A stretch of DNA of 64,000 bases from CAVXDY01 sp963721335 (GCA_963721335.1 CAVRIV010000001.1:583931-647930); one strand, 5' to 3'; positions 1 to 8,990 are shown, numbered from the stretch's first letter. Made by a program: numbers and translations. Notes: a model not told the origin generated them from the sequence alone.

Positions 1-261
1 GGCGAAGGGGGCGATCACCTGCTGGCCGGGCCGGATGGCGCGCACCTCGGCTCCGACGGCCTCGACGACGCCCATGAACTCGTGTCCGGTTCGTCCGGGG
101 CGGCCGTAGATCTCCAGGTCGCCGCGGTAGGGCCAGAGGTCGCTCCCGCAGATGCAGGCGTGGGTGACGCGCACGAGGGCGTCCGTCGGCTCGCGCAGGG
201 TCGCGTCCGGCACCTCCTCCACCCGGACGTCGCGGGGCCCGTGGTACACGGTCGCTCTCAA
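1..261 (-). CDS. Zinc-dependent alcohol dehydrogenase, N-terminal part (runs off window)
   Basis: The first ~87 residues of a medium-chain zinc dehydrogenase are visible; the remainder lies beyond the window edge. The GroES-like fold shows the catalytic-zinc cysteine in ICGSDLWPY and the glutamate-bearing GHEFMG motif. The start is a TTG at 261, chosen because GAGGGGAG lies six bases upstream and no ATG or GTG fits. It resembles the intact dehydrogenase at 41858-43030 in its opening (VYHGPRDVRVEEVPD against VWHGREDVRVDEVAD), so the two are probably paralogues. Substrate cannot be told from this fragment. Confidence 0.88.
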   Translation of the reverse strand, partial: MRATVYHGPRDVRVEEVPDATLREPTDALVRVTHACICGSDLWPYRGDLEIYGRPGRTGHEFMGVVEAVGAEVRAIRPGQQVIAPFA

Positions 262-348
262 GGCCGGCTCCCCTCGGAGTGTGCGGGCCCGAGCAGCGGG
301 CCGAGCCCACTATGCCGAAGATCCCCGTCGCGCAGCCCGCTCTCGGCG

Positions 349-825
349 CTAGGCCGGAGGCGAGCTTCCGGGCGGCGGGAACATCGTCATGCCGTGCTCC
401 TCGGCCAGCGCGAGCACCCGCTCGATGAGCGCCGGGGAGGGGGGTCCGTCCGGGGCTCCGCCCAGCAGGGCGTCGGCGGCGACCATGAACGCCTCGATGG
501 CGCCCGGCGGCGAGAAGACCGTGACGTACCGGGCGGGCGCGGCGGAGAGGTTGCGGATCGTGTGCGGCGTCCCCCCGGGGATCGAGACGGCCTCCCCCGG
601 TCCCAGCGCGAGCGTCTCGGAACCGCGGAACGCGGTGAGCCCGCCCTCGACCACCACCACGAGCTCGGCCGCGTCGTGGGCGTGCATCGCCGGGGGCCCG
701 CCCCCCGGGCGCATGGAGACCTCGATGGCCGTGAACGCACCGCCCGACTCGGCGGCGGTCGCGAGAAAACGCAGCCGGTCACCCATCACGAGGAGGGTCG
801 TGCCCGGGCGTGGCGGGTCGGTCAT
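349..825 (-). CDS. Cupin-2 domain protein
   Basis: 158-residue single-domain cupin. The first cupin motif is seen around PPAMHAHDAAELVVVVEG (histidines and glutamate that usually bind metal) and the second around GTPHTIRN. A C-terminal helical tail of ~45 residues follows the barrel. The ATG at 825 has AGGAG about nine bases upstream; a second ATG fourteen codons in is possible. It follows the partial dehydrogenase on the same strand in reverse order, so it is a separate unit. Many such proteins are stand-alone metal-binding isomerases, dioxygenases or sensors; the reaction is not predictable here. Confidence 0.85.
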   Translation of the reverse strand: MTDPPRPGTTLLVMGDRLRFLATAAESGGAFTAIEVSMRPGGGPPAMHAHDAAELVVVVEGGLTAFRGSETLALGPGEAVSIPGGTPHTIRNLSAAPARYVTVFSPPGAIEAFMVAADALLGGAPDGPPSPALIERVLALAEEHGMTMFPPPGSSPPA

Positions 826-994
826 CGTCGGCTGCTCCTGGCCGGCACGGGGGCGACCCTAGGTCCTTCCCGAGTGCCGGGTCAACGCGTGGGCGGCGAG
901 AGGGCGACATGGTCGCCGGGGCTTCGACCCCGCCTGCCGCGGGTATGACCGGCACATCGCGGCGCGGCGCCGCGGGCGACGGAAGGCTGCGGAC

Positions 995-1486
995 ATGGCA
1001 CACAAGGGACTCGACGTCTACCTGAACGACCACCTCGCGGGCTCGATGATGGGGCGCGAGCTGGCGGGGCAGCTCGCGTCGCAGAACGAGGGCACCCCGC
1101 TGGGCGAGCGAATGGCCTCGATCGCGACGGCGATCGAGGCCGACAGTGACGTCCTCAAGGATCTCATGGAGCGTCTGGGCACCACCGCCAACCCCCTCAA
1201 GCAGGGCGTCACCTGGTTCACGGAGAAGGTCGCCCGGCTCAAGCTCAGCGGAGCGACCACGGGCGACCGCGAGCTCGGGACCTTCCTCTCGCTCGAGACC
1301 CTCTCGCTCGGAGTGGAGGGCAAGCGCGCTCTGTGGCAGGCCCTGGCCACGATCGCCGACGAGGAGCCGGCCCTGAAGACCATCGACCTCGACGATCTGA
1401 TCCAGCGGGCGGAGACCCAGCGCGTCGCGCTCGAGAAGGAGCGGCTCGCGCTCGCGTCCGTGGTGCTGAGGGAGGACGAGGACTAG
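995..1486 (+). CDS. Conserved all-helical protein, possibly ferritin-like
   Basis: 163 residues, predicted almost wholly helical with no membrane segment or signal peptide. The pattern of a long N-terminal helix, repeated acidic/basic faces and a C-terminal charged coil (ETQRVALEKERLAL) recalls small ferritin-like or DUF892-type bundles, as does the product at 59275-59763. I cannot identify a complete di-iron E-ExxH set, so an enzymatic role is not supported. The ATG follows a GGAAGG ribosome site. It is transcribed alone, convergent with the membrane protein at 1515-2156. Function unknown. Confidence 0.7.
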   Translation: MAHKGLDVYLNDHLAGSMMGRELAGQLASQNEGTPLGERMASIATAIEADSDVLKDLMERLGTTANPLKQGVTWFTEKVARLKLSGATTGDRELGTFLSLETLSLGVEGKRALWQALATIADEEPALKTIDLDDLIQRAETQRVALEKERLALASVVLREDED

Positions 1487-1514
1487 GTCGAGGCCGAGCC
1501 GCGGGCGGAGCCCC

Positions 1515-2156
1515 TCACGTCGTCGCGGCCGCCTCCAGGGCGCCCGACCGGCGGAACAGCAGGATGCTGACCGCGATGATCCAGAGGAGGGTCAGGATCA
1601 GGGCGACGAAGTCGGCGAACGGGATGAAGAGGGCGACACCCAGCACGAGCGCGGTCCACCCCAACCATGCCGGGAGAGCCGCCCGGACGCGGGGGATCAT
1701 GCATCCTGCGGCGCCGAGCATCATCACGCCGAACCCGGCGTTGAACCCCAACCACGTGCTCCCATCGACCGCGTTGAGAGCCTGGACCGCCTCCGCCGAC
1801 GCCTCATTGTCGGCAGCGTCGGCCAGGGCGAAGTGAACCAAGGCCGCGACGAGCAACACGGCCCCCGTGAGGACGCTGCCCGCGATGAGGACGTGCTGCC
1901 AGACCGGCCGCCGCTCCGCGCCCTCAGCCGCGGCGGTGGTCGCGAGACTGACCGCGAAGAACACGAGGAACGGAACGGAGAGCGCGAACACGAAGGCGGC
2001 CACGCCCTGCCGCACCGCGTGGTCGTCATAGAACGACAGGATCTCTGCGGCCGAATCGTCGGTCGTCGGCGTATCTCCGCCCAGGCCGACGATCGCGAGA
2101 AGCGCGAGGACCACGAACACCACTCCGCTGAGTGGAAGCGCTCGCCGGATATCCAT
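1515..2156 (-). CDS. Multi-pass membrane protein, unknown function
   Basis: 213 residues with about six hydrophobic segments: one at residues 8-27, then pairs near 50-75 and 85-110, and further segments to a basic C-terminal tail (LLFRRSG). The start ATG at 2156 was preferred over the longer open frame because AGAGGAG lies six bases upstream and hydrophobic coding begins directly after it. The loop between the first two segments is acidic and probably faces outward. No catalytic motif is visible. Similar proteins in actinobacteria are annotated only as hypothetical membrane proteins. Confidence 0.75.
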   Translation of the reverse strand: MDIRRALPLSGVVFVVLALLAIVGLGGDTPTTDDSAAEILSFYDDHAVRQGVAAFVFALSVPFLVFFAVSLATTAAAEGAERRPVWQHVLIAGSVLTGAVLLVAALVHFALADAADNEASAEAVQALNAVDGSTWLGFNAGFGVMMLGAAGCMIPRVRAALPAWLGWTALVLGVALFIPFADFVALILTLLWIIAVSILLFRRSGALEAAATT

Positions 2157-2323
2157 TGATGACTCCTCTGAGGTCGTCGCGGTGACAGCGTGGAGACTTT
2201 CCGGCGATTCAACCCCGCCGTGACCCCGGCGGGCAAGGGCCGGACGCCGGGCTCGGCGGGACTCGACCCGCGACGAGGCCTCTGGGAGGATGGCCATGTC
2301 GCTGGGAAGGGATCTTCGCCACC

Positions 2324-2563
2324 GTGTGCGTGCGGCATCCGCGCTTCCGGGCACTCTCGGGGGACGCGCAGAGTCTCTATGTGATCCTGATCGTCATGGG
2401 GCGGCACGTGCTGCGGACCATGGTCGAGGAGGCCCCGACGATGCAGACTCCTCGCCTCGCCGCGGCCCTGGACGAGCTCTACGCGGCCGACCTCCTGCGA
2501 TCCGAGGAGGGCGTGGTTCTCATCGACGACCTCAGGAACGACGACATCGGGCCGCCTCGCTGA
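2324..2563 (+). CDS. Small protein, possible winged-helix-like domain
   Basis: 79 residues from a GTG start. The sequence (HPRFRALSGDAQSLYVIL, then ...RLAAALDELYAADLL) looks like the N-terminal winged-helix pattern of replication-initiator-like proteins, where a short helix is followed by a helix-turn-helix and a beta wing; this is inference from pattern only. The stop TGA overlaps by one base with the ATG of the methyltransferase (TGATG at 2561), so the two are very likely translated together. The true start may lie upstream, since the reading frame stays open with coding-like sequence (IFATV) just before the GTG. Confidence 0.55.
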   Translation: MCVRHPRFRALSGDAQSLYVILIVMGRHVLRTMVEEAPTMQTPRLAAALDELYAADLLRSEEGVVLIDDLRNDDIGPPR

Positions 2564-3225
2564 TGGACGATCAGGAATCGACGCTGCCGATCACCTCTCC
2601 TGAGCTCCGGGGCCACCGCCTCTTCGCGGCGGTCTACGACCGGCTCGGGCGCAAGGCCGAGCGGGGCTGGATGGGCGACCGGCGGCGCGAGCTGCTGGCG
2701 GGCGTCCGTGGCAGGGTGCTCGAGATCGGCGCCGGCACGGGCGCCAACCTGCCCCACTACGGCCCGCTCGAGGCGCTGACGCTCGCGGAGCCCGACCCGG
2801 CGATGCGCCGCCGGCTCGCGCGCAAGCTCGCGGCCCATCCCACACCGGTGCGCGTCCTCGCCGCCCCCGCCGAGTCGCTCCCGGTGCCCGACGCGAGCGC
2901 CGATACCGTGGTCGTCACGATCGCGCTCTGCTCGGTCGCCGACCAGGCCCGCGCGCTCGCCGAGGCCCGCCGGGCGCTCGTGCCGGGCGGCCGGTTCCTC
3001 TTCCTCGAGCACGTGCGCGGGGAGGGGCGGCGGGGGCGCTGGCAGGACCGGGCCGAGCCGCTCTGGAGCCGCCTGTTCGCGGGCTGCCATCCCAACCGCG
3101 ACACGCTCGCCGCGATCCGCGAGGCCGGCTTCGAGATCGAGGAGCTCGTCACCCGCGACGACGGGCCGGCACCGGCCCTCGCGCGCCCGGTCGTGATCGG
3201 CACCGCGCGGACCCCCTCCCCCTGA
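2563..3225 (+). CDS. Class I SAM-dependent methyltransferase
   Basis: 220 residues with a standard Rossmann methyltransferase core: motif I VLEIGAGTGANLPHYG near residues 50-65, an acidic residue after strand 2 (LAEPD), and motif IV/post-motif VVVTIALCS. The ending around FLEHVRGEG and a W-rich linker is typical of the type 11 family close to UbiE-like and phospholipid methyltransferases. No membrane segment. Coupled to the preceding small gene by TGATG. It ends four bases from the end of the convergent NAD kinase gene. Substrate unknown. Confidence 0.88.
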   Translation: MDDQESTLPITSPELRGHRLFAAVYDRLGRKAERGWMGDRRRELLAGVRGRVLEIGAGTGANLPHYGPLEALTLAEPDPAMRRRLARKLAAHPTPVRVLAAPAESLPVPDASADTVVVTIALCSVADQARALAEARRALVPGGRFLFLEHVRGEGRRGRWQDRAEPLWSRLFAGCHPNRDTLAAIREAGFEIEELVTRDDGPAPALARPVVIGTARTPSP

Positions 3226-3228
3226 CCC

Positions 3229-4200
3229 CTACGTCGCCGCCGTGGCCGGCGAGTCCGGCGCGGGCTCGGCCTCCTCGGATGAGCGGGCTCCGCGGACGAG
3301 CGCCCGCGGGCTGTCGAGCACCAGGCCGCGGCGACGCAGGCCGGTGAGGCGCGGCTCTCCCTCGGTGAGGCCGACGAGGGTGGCGTAGTCCGGGCGCCAG
3401 CCAAGCGTCAGCACGCGGCCCGCGATGGCCGCCCGGCGACCGTCGATCTCGTGGCGGACGCCGCCGTGACCGGGCTCGACCGTCAGCGTCAGACGGCTGC
3501 CGATCCCGGCGACGAGCGGGGGGCAGACACCCCCATGGGCCGCCAGCGGCGTGACCGCCATGCCCTCCGCTCCCGGCGCCAGGATCGGTCCTCCTGCGGC
3601 CATCGTGTAGGCGCTGGAGCCGAGCGGCGTGGCCACGACGAGCCCATCGCCGGCGACCCTGGCGTACAGCACGCCGTCCACGCTGACGGAGACGAGGACC
3701 TGCCCCGGTCCGTCGCGCATCACCGCAAGGTCGTTGATGGCGACTGCGCCGCGCGCCTCGTCCCAGCCGATGTCGAGTCCCGGGACGCCGATGGGCGCCC
3801 ACCGGCCGGCGGCGACCTGCTCGAGCGCCCACGACACGCGGTCGGCGGGCACCGACATCAACACGCCGACGCTGCCGCAGGCCACGCCGAGCACCGGACG
3901 CGAGCTCGGGACGCCCGCGTGCAGCGCCGTGAGGGCGGTCCCGTCCCCTCCGAGGGCGAGGAGCACGTCGCAGGCGGCGGCCTCGACCGGGTCCGCAACC
4001 CGGCGCGTCTGTCCGGGCACAGGTACCTGGCCGACCGTCACACCATGCGCGGACGCCCAGGCCCCGATCTCTGAGAGCACCGTCTCGAGGGGACGGGTCG
4101 GATGGACGACCAGACCCATCCGGCGGAACGCCGCCCTCTGGGGATCCGTCCGATCCGAGCGGCCCGAGGGGTGCGAGGGCTCGTCCATATCCCGCATCAT
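3229..4200 (-). CDS. nadK: NAD kinase (ATP-dependent)
   Basis: About 323 residues. Phosphorylates NAD to NADP in the cytoplasm. The diagnostic GGDGT motif is seen in LLALGGDGTALTALHAG, followed by the expected ...INDLAVMRDG and the glycine-rich GDGLVVATPLGSSAYTMAAGGPIL, which forms the second conserved block. Starts at 4200, 4197 or 4188 are all possible; the frame stays open upstream into the GH18 gene, so the chosen ATG is the first after that gene ends. It is the last of a three-gene minus-strand run behind the glycosyltransferase and GH18 genes. The C-terminal ~40 residues are low-complexity and longer than usual. Confidence 0.9.
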   Translation of the reverse strand: MMRDMDEPSHPSGRSDRTDPQRAAFRRMGLVVHPTRPLETVLSEIGAWASAHGVTVGQVPVPGQTRRVADPVEAAACDVLLALGGDGTALTALHAGVPSSRPVLGVACGSVGVLMSVPADRVSWALEQVAAGRWAPIGVPGLDIGWDEARGAVAINDLAVMRDGPGQVLVSVSVDGVLYARVAGDGLVVATPLGSSAYTMAAGGPILAPGAEGMAVTPLAAHGGVCPPLVAGIGSRLTLTVEPGHGGVRHEIDGRRAAIAGRVLTLGWRPDYATLVGLTEGEPRLTGLRRRGLVLDSPRALVRGARSSEEAEPAPDSPATAAT

Positions 4201-4232
4201 CGCCCATTCGCGGGCGCCTCCGACGGCGGCCT

Positions 4233-5978
4233 TCAGCCGGTCGTCCGCCCTGGGAGTGCCGGATCCGCCCTCGTGCCGACGACCTTCCACGCGGCGCTCT
4301 CCGGCTGCGCCGGGGCCGGTTCCGGGCGGACGCCGAGGTTGGCCCGCTCCGCCTCGTAGACGTAGGCGTCGAGGCTCACCCGGTCCCCATCCGCGTACGA
4401 GGTCGCCGGTCCCCACTCGGGGTAGGGCTCGAACACCGGGGGCAGGTCCTCGACCGCGCGCCCGACCACCGTCCACGCGGCGGCGCTCGGCAGATCGGGA
4501 TCGAGCTCGGGCTCGTCGGCCTGCGTCCTCCACTTCGCCTCGTAGAGGAAGCCCGCGTGTCGGACCTGATCGCCGCGCAGGTAGACCACGTCATCCGACC
4601 AGCGCGGCGGGGTCGCCGCGTCGGCCGCCGTCCGGCCCCGCGCGTCGCTCGGCAGCACCGGGCCGACGTTGCGCCACGGGGTGTCCCACGCGTTCTCGGC
4701 CGGCGCGTCAGGGCGGTCCTCGCGCGTCCACCACTTCGCCTCGTAGACGCTGCGCTGCCAGACGACCTTCTCCCCCTCCATGTACGCGCGACTCGCGCGC
4801 CAGATGGGATATGGGCTCGCCTGCGGGTCGTCTCCGACCCGCCCACCGGCCTCCGCCGGCCCATCGGGTCGCGTGGTGCGGACCGGAGGGGAGCCATCGA
4901 CCCGTGCGAGGAACGTGCGCGTGAACTGAAGCGGCTCCTGTCCGACCCCGCTGCACGTCGGCAGCACCTGCCAGCCGCCGTCATCCTGCGCGCCGCACTG
5001 CTCGTCCCGGTTCGCCGACCAGACGGAGACACGGCCCAGACCGACCTCGTCGGCGAACTCGGCCAGGGCGGCCGCGTCGCCGAGCGAGAAGACCTCGTCC
5101 TCGACGTCGTTGCGGCCGATCATCGCCGTGGCGCCGAGCCGCTCCCAGAGCTGCTCGGCGCTCAGCGCCTGGCCGGCCCGCCGATATGCGGAGGCCAGCT
5201 GCGCGTGGGTGGCGCGCACGGCGCTCATCGCCGCCTCGCCCATGGTCATGTCGCTGGGCTTGCTCCCGCCGAAGTCCATCGTCATGACGTTGACGCCGGC
5301 GAGGTCCACGCCCGCACGGAGCATCTCGTCGACGACGCCGAGCGCGTTGGGGGGCAGCCCGTCCGGAGTGACCGGGAGGGTGAGCCACACCTGCAGCGGC
5401 CGGTCGGGCACCGCGTCATCCTGGAGGGCTCGGATCACATCGGCCCGCCGCCGGTTCGCGGCGGCATCGTCGAGCGCGGCGGCCTCGATGTCGAGATCGA
5501 TCATGCTGGCGTCGTACCGCCGCACGACCGCGCGGTAGGCCTTCGTGAGAGCGAACTCGTCCGTGCACCCCACGGCGAGCTCGGAGTTGACGACGCCGCC
5601 GAACCCGATGACGACGTCACCCCCGCGCTCCCGCACCCGCGCGATGCGCCGTTCGAGGTCGAGCTCGCCGGCGGCCCCGTCGAGGTCGTACTGCGTGCCC
5701 CACGTCGGCGTGCACGGCTTCCGGGGGTCGGAGACCACGAAGCCCAGCACCGTCCTCGCCGCGGGGCTCGCGGCGGAGTCCTCGAACGGGTGAGACGGGA
5801 CGAGGGTCACGTCCGCGTAGGGCGCGAACCAGGTGCCGGACGGTCCCGCGGTGATGCGGTCGACGGCGCGGTCCGCCCGCTGCCAGCCCAGGAAGCCGAG
5901 CGCGACCAGGCCGCCGACGATGACCAGGACGCCCAGGACCCGGAGCGGCGAGAGCCGCCGGCCCGACGAGGAGCTCAC
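4233..5978 (-). CDS. Membrane-anchored GH18 protein with three chitin-binding modules
   Basis: 581 residues. A single N-terminal membrane segment (residues ~12-30) would anchor the rest outside. A GH18 barrel follows (about 45-375): the substrate-loop GFGG motif, then MIDLDIEAAALDD, which supplies the catalytic E and two of the three Asp residues of DxxDxDxE (the first Asp position reads Ser, as in several actinobacterial chitinases), then NVMTMDFG. Three C-terminal repeats of CBM5/12 type follow, each with the Y.....VYEAKWW/R pattern (near 400-440, 465-510 and 525-570). The ATG overlaps the stop of the glycosyltransferase gene by four bases (ATGA), so the two are co-translated. Likely trims or binds the polymer made by that enzyme; substrate GlcNAc-based by inference. 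Confidence 0.88.
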   Translation of the reverse strand: MSSSSGRRLSPLRVLGVLVIVGGLVALGFLGWQRADRAVDRITAGPSGTWFAPYADVTLVPSHPFEDSAASPAARTVLGFVVSDPRKPCTPTWGTQYDLDGAAGELDLERRIARVRERGGDVVIGFGGVVNSELAVGCTDEFALTKAYRAVVRRYDASMIDLDIEAAALDDAAANRRRADVIRALQDDAVPDRPLQVWLTLPVTPDGLPPNALGVVDEMLRAGVDLAGVNVMTMDFGGSKPSDMTMGEAAMSAVRATHAQLASAYRRAGQALSAEQLWERLGATAMIGRNDVEDEVFSLGDAAALAEFADEVGLGRVSVWSANRDEQCGAQDDGGWQVLPTCSGVGQEPLQFTRTFLARVDGSPPVRTTRPDGPAEAGGRVGDDPQASPYPIWRASRAYMEGEKVVWQRSVYEAKWWTREDRPDAPAENAWDTPWRNVGPVLPSDARGRTAADAATPPRWSDDVVYLRGDQVRHAGFLYEAKWRTQADEPELDPDLPSAAAWTVVGRAVEDLPPVFEPYPEWGPATSYADGDRVSLDAYVYEAERANLGVRPEPAPAQPESAAWKVVGTRADPALPGRTTG

Positions 5979-8641
5979 GTGCGAGCGACGGAGTCGGAGC
6001 TCAGGCCGATCTCGATCCGGTAGTCGTCGCCGTGCCGCGTGATCGCGAGGCTCGAGCCGGGTGCCAGCTGGCCGATCGCACCGGCGAGGGCGTCAGCGAG
6101 CGCGCGCTCCAGCTCCCCCGCGTCAACGCGCGGCCCGGAGGCCCCGGCTGGTGCGCCGTCACCGTGACCGTTCGTGTGGGGAACGCCGTTGCCGTTGAGG
6201 ACGCCGCGCGGAATGTCGTCGATGGGCGCCTCGGTCCGGAAGGAGATCTCGCCACGCCCCACGGGCTCCTGGTCGATGGCGGCGAGCGCGGCGGCCATCG
6301 CCGCCCCCTCACCCGGCAGCGCCGTCCCGTGTGAGCCGTGGTAGAGCACCGTGACCCAGTCGGGCGCCTCCGGCGCGGGCGGAGCCGGGCGACGCGACGT
6401 GTACATCCGCGCATGCAGGTTGACGACCAGGTCGGAGATCGAGTGCCAGAGCCCGTAGTAGGCGACGATCGCATACAGGGCCAGCACGCCGTTGAGCGCG
6501 GCGAAGGTGGCGTGCCACCAGTTGCGGATGTCGATGTCGTCCGCGAGCGTCAGGAACGCCCAGACGATGATCACGTAGGGGACCACGATGTAGAAGAAGG
6601 GCGCAACCGTCCGCGTGCGCACCTTCGGGGTACGGGCGAAGACCACCTTCTGTCCGCCGATCGCCTGGGCGATCGACTTCAGCGCGCCGACCGTGTTGAT
6701 CGGGAGCAGCATCAGGTTGAGCCCGTAGACGCCCAGCACGTCGCGCCGTCGATAGCCGTTCCGGTGCAGATCGGTGGCGAGGGCGGCGAAGAAGGGGAGG
6801 GCGGCCATGAGCGCCCAACCCGAGACCAGCGAGTCGTTGAACGGGTAGAAGAGCAGGATGACCAGGCCCAGACCCGCCCACAGGACCCCCATGAGGTAGG
6901 AGAGCCTGAGGAACCCCTCGAGGAGCGTCGCGCCGATCCGCTTCCGGACCCTCATCATCCTGAAGACCTTCGGCATGATGAGGAGGCCGCCGTTCGCCCA
7001 CCGCTCGCGCTGGACGCACAGCGCGCCGAAGTCGGGCGGCGTGGCGCTGTAGCTGAGCCGCTCGGGGTAGTTGTGGAGCTGCCAGCCGCGGAGGCGCAGG
7101 TCGAGCGTCGACTCGCTGTCCTCGGTCAGCGTGCGGTTCTGGATGTACCGCCGGACGGTGAAGCCCTCGTGCGCCTCTTCCACCATGATGTCGTCCAGTG
7201 CGGCCTTCCGGAGCACCGCGCTCGCTCCCACCCAGGAGGTCGCGCCGAAGCGGGTCATCCCCTGGTGGACGATGTGCTGGACGTCGGTCGTCCCGCCGGC
7301 GATGCGCTCGAGCCGGGTCGGGGCGCCGCGGTAGGCCGAGTACGGCGTCTGCACGACCGCGATCCTGCCGTTCTCGGGTTGCTGCATGAAGGCGACGAGG
7401 CGCAGGCAGTACTCGGGCAGCAGCATGCTGTCGGCGTCGAGCGTGAGCACGTACTGGGGATCGGGGATGTCGAGGTCGGATTCCCCGCCGGTCACCGGAA
7501 GGAGGACCCTGCCGCCGGCCGTCTCGCGGATGCGATGGCGGGCGCCCATCAGCCCGATGTAGCTGTTGAGGTTCGTCGCCTTGTTGGAGGCGTGGGAGAG
7601 CGACGCGAAGGTCTTGCGCTCGAACGAGGTGACCTCCGCCCGGAAGATCCAGGCGAGCCGGCGGTACAGCTGGCGCACGCGAGTGACGCTGAGCTCGGCG
7701 CCGTCCGCGGCCGCCTCGCGCAGTGCCTGGGCGTCGACCGCGAGGTCGTTCGCCAGCCGCCCGAGGACCTCGTCCACGAGGAACGCGTCCGTGTGGTCGA
7801 CGACCTTCTCGCCGTCGGCGGTCCCGCGGAGCCACGCGGCGGCCTCGTCGTACGTCTGGGCGAGTCGCACGAGCTCGCCCGGAGGGACCGAGACCCTCGA
7901 GCCGAGGATCGACTCGAAGGCGTGCAGCGCGGCCTCGAAGCGCGCCCGAGGTGCGCTCAGGAGCGCGTCGATCTCGCCCGGGAGCGCCCGCGCGGACTCG
8001 AGGAGCCTGGTCTGCTCCGGCGTCGTCGGATTCGGCGGGTCGTCGATCAGGAGCGCGACCCGGATACCGGGGTACTCCTGGAGCGCGGCCGAGAGGAGCG
8101 TCTGACGCACGACCCTCGGCTCCTCCCGGTACGAGGGCACGATGACCGTGAGCGTCGGGTTGTCTCGCTCGAAGGCGTCGTCGATCAGCTTTCGCGGGGT
8201 CCTGCGATGCGCCCTGATCCGTGAGATGTAGCCCAGCCGGGCGATCAGATAGCCGCTGGCCGACGCGGTGAGCGTCGCGATCAGGACCAGGAAGACCCAC
8301 GCCTCGGCGATCCCGAGCGGCCCGTGCTGGTCCGGGTAGACCCGCACCCACTCGACCATGTAGACGACGAAGCCGGCCAGGGTGATGAGCAGCAGGGCGC
8401 GCGCCCACGTCAGCTCAGCGCCACCGGGGTACCGGTCCACCACGGGGAGCGCCCCGGTCCGCCGCTCGCAGCCGAACTGCCGCTTCAGCTTCCGTGCGCG
8501 CCTCGGCGCCCGGCGCCTGCGCGCCGCGCGCGAGGCGGTGGCGGGATCCCCGCCCGAGGTCGCCGGCGTCGCGGCGATCCTCACCGGAGACCACTGGGTG
8601 TCGCCGATCCTGACGCGCTGGCTGTCGGTGCCCTTCGCCAT
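5975..8641 (-). CDS. Membrane family-2 glycosyltransferase (cellulose/chitin/hyaluronan synthase-like)
   Basis: 888 residues. A basic cytosolic N-terminus (~70 residues) precedes two membrane segments, then a large GT2 domain with LTVIVPSYREEP, the DADSM metal-binding motif and QRERWANGG, the QxxRW signature of processive beta-glycan synthases. About five further membrane helices follow, then a ~150-residue hydrophilic tail. An unusual insertion of ~120 helical residues sits between the first nucleotide-binding strand and the DAD motif. No PilZ domain is seen, so c-di-GMP control is not evident. Overlaps the downstream GH18 gene by four bases. Probably polymerises and exports an extracellular polysaccharide. 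Confidence 0.9.
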   Translation of the reverse strand: MAKGTDSQRVRIGDTQWSPVRIAATPATSGGDPATASRAARRRRAPRRARKLKRQFGCERRTGALPVVDRYPGGAELTWARALLLITLAGFVVYMVEWVRVYPDQHGPLGIAEAWVFLVLIATLTASASGYLIARLGYISRIRAHRRTPRKLIDDAFERDNPTLTVIVPSYREEPRVVRQTLLSAALQEYPGIRVALLIDDPPNPTTPEQTRLLESARALPGEIDALLSAPRARFEAALHAFESILGSRVSVPPGELVRLAQTYDEAAAWLRGTADGEKVVDHTDAFLVDEVLGRLANDLAVDAQALREAAADGAELSVTRVRQLYRRLAWIFRAEVTSFERKTFASLSHASNKATNLNSYIGLMGARHRIRETAGGRVLLPVTGGESDLDIPDPQYVLTLDADSMLLPEYCLRLVAFMQQPENGRIAVVQTPYSAYRGAPTRLERIAGGTTDVQHIVHQGMTRFGATSWVGASAVLRKAALDDIMVEEAHEGFTVRRYIQNRTLTEDSESTLDLRLRGWQLHNYPERLSYSATPPDFGALCVQRERWANGGLLIMPKVFRMMRVRKRIGATLLEGFLRLSYLMGVLWAGLGLVILLFYPFNDSLVSGWALMAALPFFAALATDLHRNGYRRRDVLGVYGLNLMLLPINTVGALKSIAQAIGGQKVVFARTPKVRTRTVAPFFYIVVPYVIIVWAFLTLADDIDIRNWWHATFAALNGVLALYAIVAYYGLWHSISDLVVNLHARMYTSRRPAPPAPEAPDWVTVLYHGSHGTALPGEGAAMAAALAAIDQEPVGRGEISFRTEAPIDDIPRGVLNGNGVPHTNGHGDGAPAGASGPRVDAGELERALADALAGAIGQLAPGSSLAITRHGDDYRIEIGLSSDSVART

Positions 8642-8990
8642 CAGGGTCGCCGCTCCGGGATCGCGGCGTGGGAGGCCGTCCCGGGCGTGGCCCGCCGGGA
8701 GTCCGCCGTGCTCGATGCCTCCGCGCGGGCCGACGGCCTCGCGCGCGCTCTCACCATCCGCGAAACGCCTCCCGCGTTTGAAACGCTCCGAGCGACCGGC
8801 TCGGAGGGGCCGAGCGTACGTCTGCTCGATCCAACAGAAACCTCAACGAACGGGTAGTTCCTCGGTCGCAGCGGGTGGCGGGAGGCTAGGACTCGCGCGA
8901 CCGGGCGGTGCGGTTGACCTGGCGATGACGGTCCGCGGGTGACCCGTCTTTCGGCGAGGCGCCGCGCCCGGCGAGATTAGGCTGGCGCGC
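8642..8990. promoter_or_regulatory. Divergent intergenic region with palindrome and hairpin
   Basis: A 349-base gap between two divergent genes, with no coding sequence I can support. It holds a perfect 13-base palindrome GCGTTTGAAACGC at 8774-8786, directly abutting an 8-bp inverted repeat CTCCGAGC/GCTCGGAG at 8786-8806 with a five-base loop. A CGAAACGCC half-site lies at 8761. The position 130-165 bases ahead of the polysaccharide-synthase start suits an operator. No clear -35/-10 pair could be chosen. Confidence 0.4.

Noticed and set aside
82..948. Overlapping plus-strand open frames opposite the dehydrogenase fragment and cupin
   Set aside because: Low-complexity Arg/Gly-rich translations antisense to recognisable proteins.
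6338..8224. 628-residue open frame on the plus strand opposite the glycosyltransferase
   Set aside because: Mirror of a GC-rich coding strand; Arg/Gly/Asp-rich with no domain, while the minus strand encodes a full GT2 synthase.
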